Below, one piece after another: positions 5,118 through 8,368 of a stretch of 8,368 nt of DNA. The notes beneath the pieces are model-generated. The model was not told where the DNA came from, searched no databases, and saw nothing but the letters and a program-made list of their open reading frames with translations. Made by a program: the position numbers and the translations under genes. The stretch spans positions 1 through 8,368 of the forward strand of contig JACOVZ010000031.1 in NCBI GenBank assembly GCA_016177065.1, in the 5' to 3' direction. The number at the start of each line of letters is the position of its first letter. Positions within the stretch are counted from its first letter, which is position 1. Source of the DNA: Candidatus Wildermuthbacteria bacterium (GTDB taxonomy: Bacteria > Patescibacteriota > Minisyncoccia > Minisyncoccales > UBA10102).

Positions 5118-5578
5118 AAAAGATTCTTACTCTTTGCATTATCTATGAGCATCCCCGCGTTTTGCTTGGAATGAAAAAGAGGGGATTTGGCCAGGGCAAA
5201 TGGAACGGTTTTGGCGGGAAAATTAAAGAGGGAGAAACAATTGAAGCCGCCGCAAAAAGAGAGCTTCAAGAGGAAGCTGGAATTGAGGTGAAAACTCTAG
5301 CTGAAGCGGGAATTCTGGACTTTGAGTTTGAGGGGAATCCTGAAATTCTGGAAGTTCACGTATTCAAAGGCCAGGATATTATGGGAGAACCTCTTGAAAG
5401 CGAGGAAATGGAACCAAAATGGTTTCATATTGACGAGATCCCTTTTGAAGATATGTGGCCCGATGACAAGCACTGGCTCCCGCTGCTTTTTGGGGGGAAG
5501 AAGTTCAGGGGGAGATTTCTTTTTGGAGAGGAAGATTCAATTCTTGACATGGCTTTGCAGGAAGTAAAAGAACTATGA
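5114..5578 (+). CDS. MTH1-like Nudix hydrolase (oxidised purine nucleoside triphosphatase)
   Basis: This 154-residue protein looks like a bacterial counterpart of human MTH1/NUDT1 (156 residues) along its whole length. Shared stretches include VLLGMKKRGFG (16-26), KWNGFGGK (29-36), a Nudix box from Gly35 to Ile57 with RE 49-50 and EE 53-54, VHVF (81-84), PFEDMWPDD (110-118) and WLPLL (121-125). With an offset of 2, the MTH1 base-recognition residues Thr8, Phe27, Asn33, Trp117, Asp119 and Asp120 correspond to Thr6, Phe25, Asn31, Trp115, Asp117 and Asp118, all conserved. MTH1 clears both 8-oxo-dGTP and 2-oxo-dATP, so the same broad specificity is likely here. It overlaps mutT upstream and the DUF1614-like gene downstream by 4 bases each. 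A MutT-type and an MTH1-type enzyme in tandem suggests complementary sanitation of the nucleotide pool. The homology comparison is from memory. Confidence 0.92.
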   Translation: MKKILTLCIIYEHPRVLLGMKKRGFGQGKWNGFGGKIKEGETIEAAAKRELQEEAGIEVKTLAEAGILDFEFEGNPEILEVHVFKGQDIMGEPLESEEMEPKWFHIDEIPFEDMWPDDKHWLPLLFGGKKFRGRFLFGEEDSILDMALQEVKEL

Positions 5579-6162
5579 GCTGGTTTCCGCTCAATATTCT
5601 TGAAGCTGGGCTGAGGAATCTGGGACTTTCCTCAGAATCTGCCGCGCTGGTCCTCGTTTTTGCCATTGCAGGCTCCCTGTTCAATATCCCTCTGGGCAAA
5701 AGGGGTACTAGTATTGTGAAGCAGTCTCAGTTCTTCGGACTCGTCAAAAGGCAGGTTGCGCTGGCGCAAGGCGTTTCAATCAATGCGGGAGGAGCTTTGG
5801 TTCCCTTGGCTGTGTCTTTGTATCTTCTTTCCAGAGTTCCTTTTAAGGAAACTCTTATTGCGATTCTTTTAATGATTCTGGTGTGCAGAATATTTTCACG
5901 ATATGTTCCAGGCCGCGGCGTTGCGCTCTCTGCGTTTATGCCTGTTGCGTTTTCTCTGGCTTTTGGTTTTTTTCTTGCCAGAGAGTCTTTGGCTCAGGTT
6001 TCTTTCATCTCTGGAACGCTTGGAGTATTGATTGGGGCAGACCTTTTGCGCATTCCTTTTTTAAAGAAAGAGGGGGTCGGAATGCTTGTGGTAGGGGGAG
6101 CAGGGGTGTTTGACGGCATCTTTCTTGTGGGCATGCTTTCTACCTTGATTGCGGGTCTGTAA
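5575..6162 (+). CDS. DUF1614-like multi-pass membrane protein
   Basis: The 195-residue product is hydrophobic with about five to six predicted membrane segments: about 22-38 (ALVLVFAIAGSLF), 70-85, 91-105, 117-133, 140-156 and 170-193. Motifs recalled from DUF1614 proteins are present: LFNIPLG (35-41), a polar segment ending in VSINAGGALVPLAVSLYLL (67-85), GTLGVLIGADLL (148-159) and the closing GGAGVFDGIFLVGML (173-187). The family function is unknown; small-molecule or ion transport is possible but not shown. It is joined to the MTH1-like gene by a 4-base ATGA overlap and followed by secD after 24 bases, so it is within the operon. No signal peptide beyond the first membrane segment is seen. 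The family call is fairly confident, the role is not. Confidence 0.82.
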   Translation: MSWFPLNILEAGLRNLGLSSESAALVLVFAIAGSLFNIPLGKRGTSIVKQSQFFGLVKRQVALAQGVSINAGGALVPLAVSLYLLSRVPFKETLIAILLMILVCRIFSRYVPGRGVALSAFMPVAFSLAFGFFLARESLAQVSFISGTLGVLIGADLLRIPFLKKEGVGMLVVGGAGVFDGIFLVGMLSTLIAGL

Positions 6163-6175
6163 TATGCTAAGATGC

Positions 6176-6180
6176 AAGGG
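6176..6180 (+). promoter_or_regulatory. ribosome binding site deciding the secD start
   Basis: AAGGG lies 6 bases before ATG 6187, inside the five extra codons that would be added by starting at ATG 6172. This favours 6187 as the secD start. Confidence 0.6.
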
Positions 6181-6186
6181 TTGAAT

Positions 6187-7482
6187 ATGGGGAAAATAAA
6201 GATAATCATCACGTTGCTGGCAGTATTCATTCTTGTGGCAGGGGCTGCTTTTTTTGTGCAAAGCCCTGTCCGCCCTTTTCAGCTTGGGCTGGATTTGCAA
6301 GGAGGAATCCATTTGGTCTATGAAGCTGATATCTCTCAGATTGCTCCGGAAGACGTAGATTCCGCAATGTCAGGGCTCAGGGATGTCATTGAAAAGAGAG
6401 TGAACTTATTCGGTGTCAAAGAGCCAGTGGTTCAGATTGAAAGCTCCAAAAACGCAAAGCGCCTTATCATTGAACTTGCGGGTGTTAGAGATTCCAACGA
6501 AGCCATTAAGCTTATCGGCCAGACTCCGTATCTGGAATTCAGGGAGCCAAAAGCGAATTATGAGGAAATACAGGCAAAAAACCAGGAACTTGCAGATGCC
6601 AATGCTGAAACAGGGTACGAAGATCCTTTTGAGCCTACTCAGCTGAGCGGACGGTATTTGACCCGCGCCGAGCTTGGATTTGACTCAGTTTCAAGCACTC
6701 CCGTCATTAATCTTCAGTTTAATGATGAGGGGTCTGGGATTTTTGAAGAGATGACCTCTCGCAATATTGGGAAACCCATTGTGATTTTCCTGGATTATGA
6801 GATTCTTCAGGCTCCGGTCGTGCAAGACGCCATTTCAGGAGGCAAAGCCCAGATCACAGGATCATTTTCCATCAAGGAGGCAAAGCAAATTGTGCAAAAT
6901 CTTAACGCGGGAGCTTTGCCTTTGCCTATTGCTTTGATTTCTCAGCAGAGCGTGGGAGCGACCTTGGGAAGCGTTTCACTCCAGCAAAGTCTGAGGGCCG
7001 GAATCGCGGGGTTTCTGGGGGTACTCCTATTTATGGTTGTATTTTACAGAGCTCTGGGGATTTTGGCGGCCGTTGCCTTGCTTATGTACTTCGTGCTTCT
7101 TCTCGCTCTTTTCAAGCTTATTCCAGTTACCATGACCTTGGCTGGAATTGCGGGTTTTATTCTTTCCATTGGCATGGCGGTTGACGTGAATATCCTTATT
7201 TTCTCCCGCATGAAAGAGGAATTGAAGTCCGGCAGAGATTTCTCCGCGAGCGTTTCAGAGGGCTTCCGCAGGGCGTGGCCTTCCATTAGGGACGGGCATG
7301 TGACGACCTTTCTGGTTGGACTGGTGCTGTTTTTCTTCGGGTCTTCGTTCGTGCAGGGATTTGCTTTGACCTTATGCATTGGGCTTCTGATGAGTTTGTT
7401 TACCGCGCTTTTTGTCACGCGGAATCTTTTGGGATTGTTTACAGGCACAAAACTGCAGGATATGAAATGGCTGTGGAAATAA
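6187..7482 (+). CDS. secD: protein translocase subunit SecD
   Basis: SecD pairs with SecF to form the proton-driven RND-type complex that helps pull preproteins out of SecYEG on the outer face. The 431 residues have an N-terminal membrane helix (5-24), the hallmark FQLGLDLQGGIHLVYEA (31-47), a periplasmic/extracellular P1 region (about 50-245, with the LNAGALPLP transition at 239-247), and five further membrane helices. TM4 contains GMAVDVNILIF (329-339). Asp333 there corresponds to the essential proton-pathway Asp (Asp340 of Thermus SecDF). The following FERI is FSRM here. The P1 domain is shorter than in E. coli (615 residues in all) but ordinary for Gram-positive-like and reduced bacteria. 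The start is ATG 6187, chosen for the AAGGG 6 bases upstream; ATG 6172 would add five residues. The gene ends 1 base before secF. No yajC is in the window. Confidence 0.97.
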   Translation: MGKIKIIITLLAVFILVAGAAFFVQSPVRPFQLGLDLQGGIHLVYEADISQIAPEDVDSAMSGLRDVIEKRVNLFGVKEPVVQIESSKNAKRLIIELAGVRDSNEAIKLIGQTPYLEFREPKANYEEIQAKNQELADANAETGYEDPFEPTQLSGRYLTRAELGFDSVSSTPVINLQFNDEGSGIFEEMTSRNIGKPIVIFLDYEILQAPVVQDAISGGKAQITGSFSIKEAKQIVQNLNAGALPLPIALISQQSVGATLGSVSLQQSLRAGIAGFLGVLLFMVVFYRALGILAAVALLMYFVLLLALFKLIPVTMTLAGIAGFILSIGMAVDVNILIFSRMKEELKSGRDFSASVSEGFRRAWPSIRDGHVTTFLVGLVLFFFGSSFVQGFALTLCIGLLMSLFTALFVTRNLLGLFTGTKLQDMKWLWK

Positions 7483-7483
7483 T

Positions 7484-8365
7484 ATGAACATTTTGCGCTA
7501 TTCCAATGTGTACTTCCTGATTTCCGGGTTCCTCATAGGAGCTGCCATTGTTGCTCTCCTGTTCTTCGGGTTGAAATTCAGCATTGAATTCACCGGAGGA
7601 AGCATTCTGGAAATCGCATATCAGACTCAAAGGCCCCAGGCCGAGGAAGTGTATTCATCCCTGAGCTCTCTTGGGTTTCAATCCTCCCAGCTTCAGGAAG
7701 TCGGAGACAAGGGAATGCTCCTCCGCCTGCAGGATGTTTCAGAAGACCTGCATCAGAAGATTCTTTCTGAATTGGGCCCTGATGCCAAAGAGCTTCGTTT
7801 TGAATCGGTGGGGCCTGTCATTGGAAAAGAGCTTCAGAGGAAGACATTTGTCTTCTCCGCGTTTTCTTTCCTTATTATCGTATCCTATGTTGCGTTCGCA
7901 TTCAGGAAAATTTCCTTTCCCTTAAAAGCCTGGCATTGGGGTTTAGTGAGCCTTCTTGCCTTGTTCCATGACGTCATCATTCCATTGGGAATGTTCGCAT
8001 TGCTTGGAAAATTCATGGGCATTGAATTCGGCATTCCCGTGGTCGTGGCCCTGCTTACGGTCGTTGGGTATTCCATAAGCAATAACATTGTCGTTTTTGA
8101 CAGGATGAGAGAAAATCTTCTGAGAAAGACCGGGTTTGATCTTGAAGACACGGTCAACAGAAGCATTCGGGAGACTCTTGGCCGCAATATCAATACCTCC
8201 ATAACCACTCTTATTCCCCTGAGCACCATTCTGGTTTTCGGCGGGAGCACTCTCCAGGGATTCTCTCTTGCCTTGATCGCAGGAATCACAGTCGGGCTGT
8301 ATTCTTCCGTCTTTTTCTGCCCTTCGGTGCTTGTGCGGGGGCTGGGGAATTCTTCAAAGTCTTGA
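7484..8365 (+). CDS. secF: protein translocase subunit SecF, with Asn at the expected proton-pathway Asp
   Basis: SecF is the partner of SecD in post-translocation pulling. The 293 residues contain the first membrane helix (about 10-30), the signature FSIEFTGGSILEI (32-44), a P4-like extracytoplasmic domain (about 45-115), FESVGPVIGKEL (106-117) and five C-terminal membrane helices. The TM4-equivalent normally reads GYSINDTIVVFDRIREN. Here it reads GYSISNNIVVFDRMREN (195-211), so the membrane-embedded Asp is Asn200. The codon at 8081-8083 is plainly AAT. The partner Arg of the next helix is kept (Arg234 in GRNINTSITT), as is SecD Asp333. The complete gene ends 3 bases before the window end, with no downstream neighbour visible. 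It follows secD by one base and is surely co-translated with it. Confidence 0.97.
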   Translation: MNILRYSNVYFLISGFLIGAAIVALLFFGLKFSIEFTGGSILEIAYQTQRPQAEEVYSSLSSLGFQSSQLQEVGDKGMLLRLQDVSEDLHQKILSELGPDAKELRFESVGPVIGKELQRKTFVFSAFSFLIIVSYVAFAFRKISFPLKAWHWGLVSLLALFHDVIIPLGMFALLGKFMGIEFGIPVVVALLTVVGYSISNNIVVFDRMRENLLRKTGFDLEDTVNRSIRETLGRNINTSITTLIPLSTILVFGGSTLQGFSLALIAGITVGLYSSVFFCPSVLVRGLGNSSKS

Positions 8366-8368
8366 CAG

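Noticed and set aside
6172..6186. Alternative secD start at ATG 6172
   Set aside because: It would place the only SD-like AAGGG inside the gene. ATG 6187 is 6 bases after it and gives the usual short positively charged N-terminus.
7044..7448. Long minus-strand frames opposite secD, secF, secA and murB
   Set aside because: Shadows of strongly supported genes, with no SD, no recognisable motif and basic/proline-rich composition typical of antisense frames.

Overview
The window looks like part of a small bacterial genome, most likely a Candidate Phyla Radiation (Patescibacteria/Parcubacteria-type) organism. This is inferred from several things together: short spacers, few strong Shine-Dalgarno sites, a compact SecA with lineage-type indels, and at the left edge a fragment that resembles the C-terminus of the bAvd/four-helix-bundle proteins of diversity-generating retroelements (DGRs), which are common in these bacteria. 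No rRNA or marker gene is present to prove the assignment.

Layout. (1) 1-388: a decayed or accessory edge. An Asn-rich reading frame enters from the left on the + strand. An Avd-like C-terminal fragment lies on the - strand and the murB promoter sits inside that fragment. (2) 389-1330: murB, peptidoglycan precursor synthesis. (3) 1331-1583: a 253-base interval that is far from empty. It holds a promoter, a leader hairpin, a hairpin that buries a Shine-Dalgarno site, a 13-codon Lys-rich ORF (1464-1505) with a second perfect SD-like sequence inside it, a hairpin at its stop codon, an intrinsic terminator, and a second promoter whose -35 lies in the terminator loop. (4) 1584-1955: speD-family pyruvoyl decarboxylase, followed after 7 bases by secA (1963-4410). 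(5) 4405-4704: convergent/divergent control region around a 53-residue Cys-rich zinc-ribbon-like gene on the - strand, with its own promoter, strong SD and terminator. (6) 4704-8365: a tightly packed + strand operon: MutT-like Nudix, MTH1-like Nudix, a DUF1614-like membrane protein, secD and secF, with spacings of -4, -4, +24 and +1 bases.

How the genes work together: SecA (the ATPase motor) and SecD/SecF (the proton-driven partner subunits) serve the SecYEG translocon and lie close together. The two Nudix enzymes probably sanitise oxidised nucleotides and travel with the secDF transcript. MurB feeds cell-wall synthesis, and SpeD feeds polyamine synthesis or a derived amino-acid decarboxylation.

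The points most worth following up are the self-contained 13-codon gene or leader upstream of speD, the Asp-to-Asn change in SecF at the position expected to carry the proton-coupling aspartate, the possible DGR remnant at the left edge, and the bacterial enzyme that closely resembles human MTH1.
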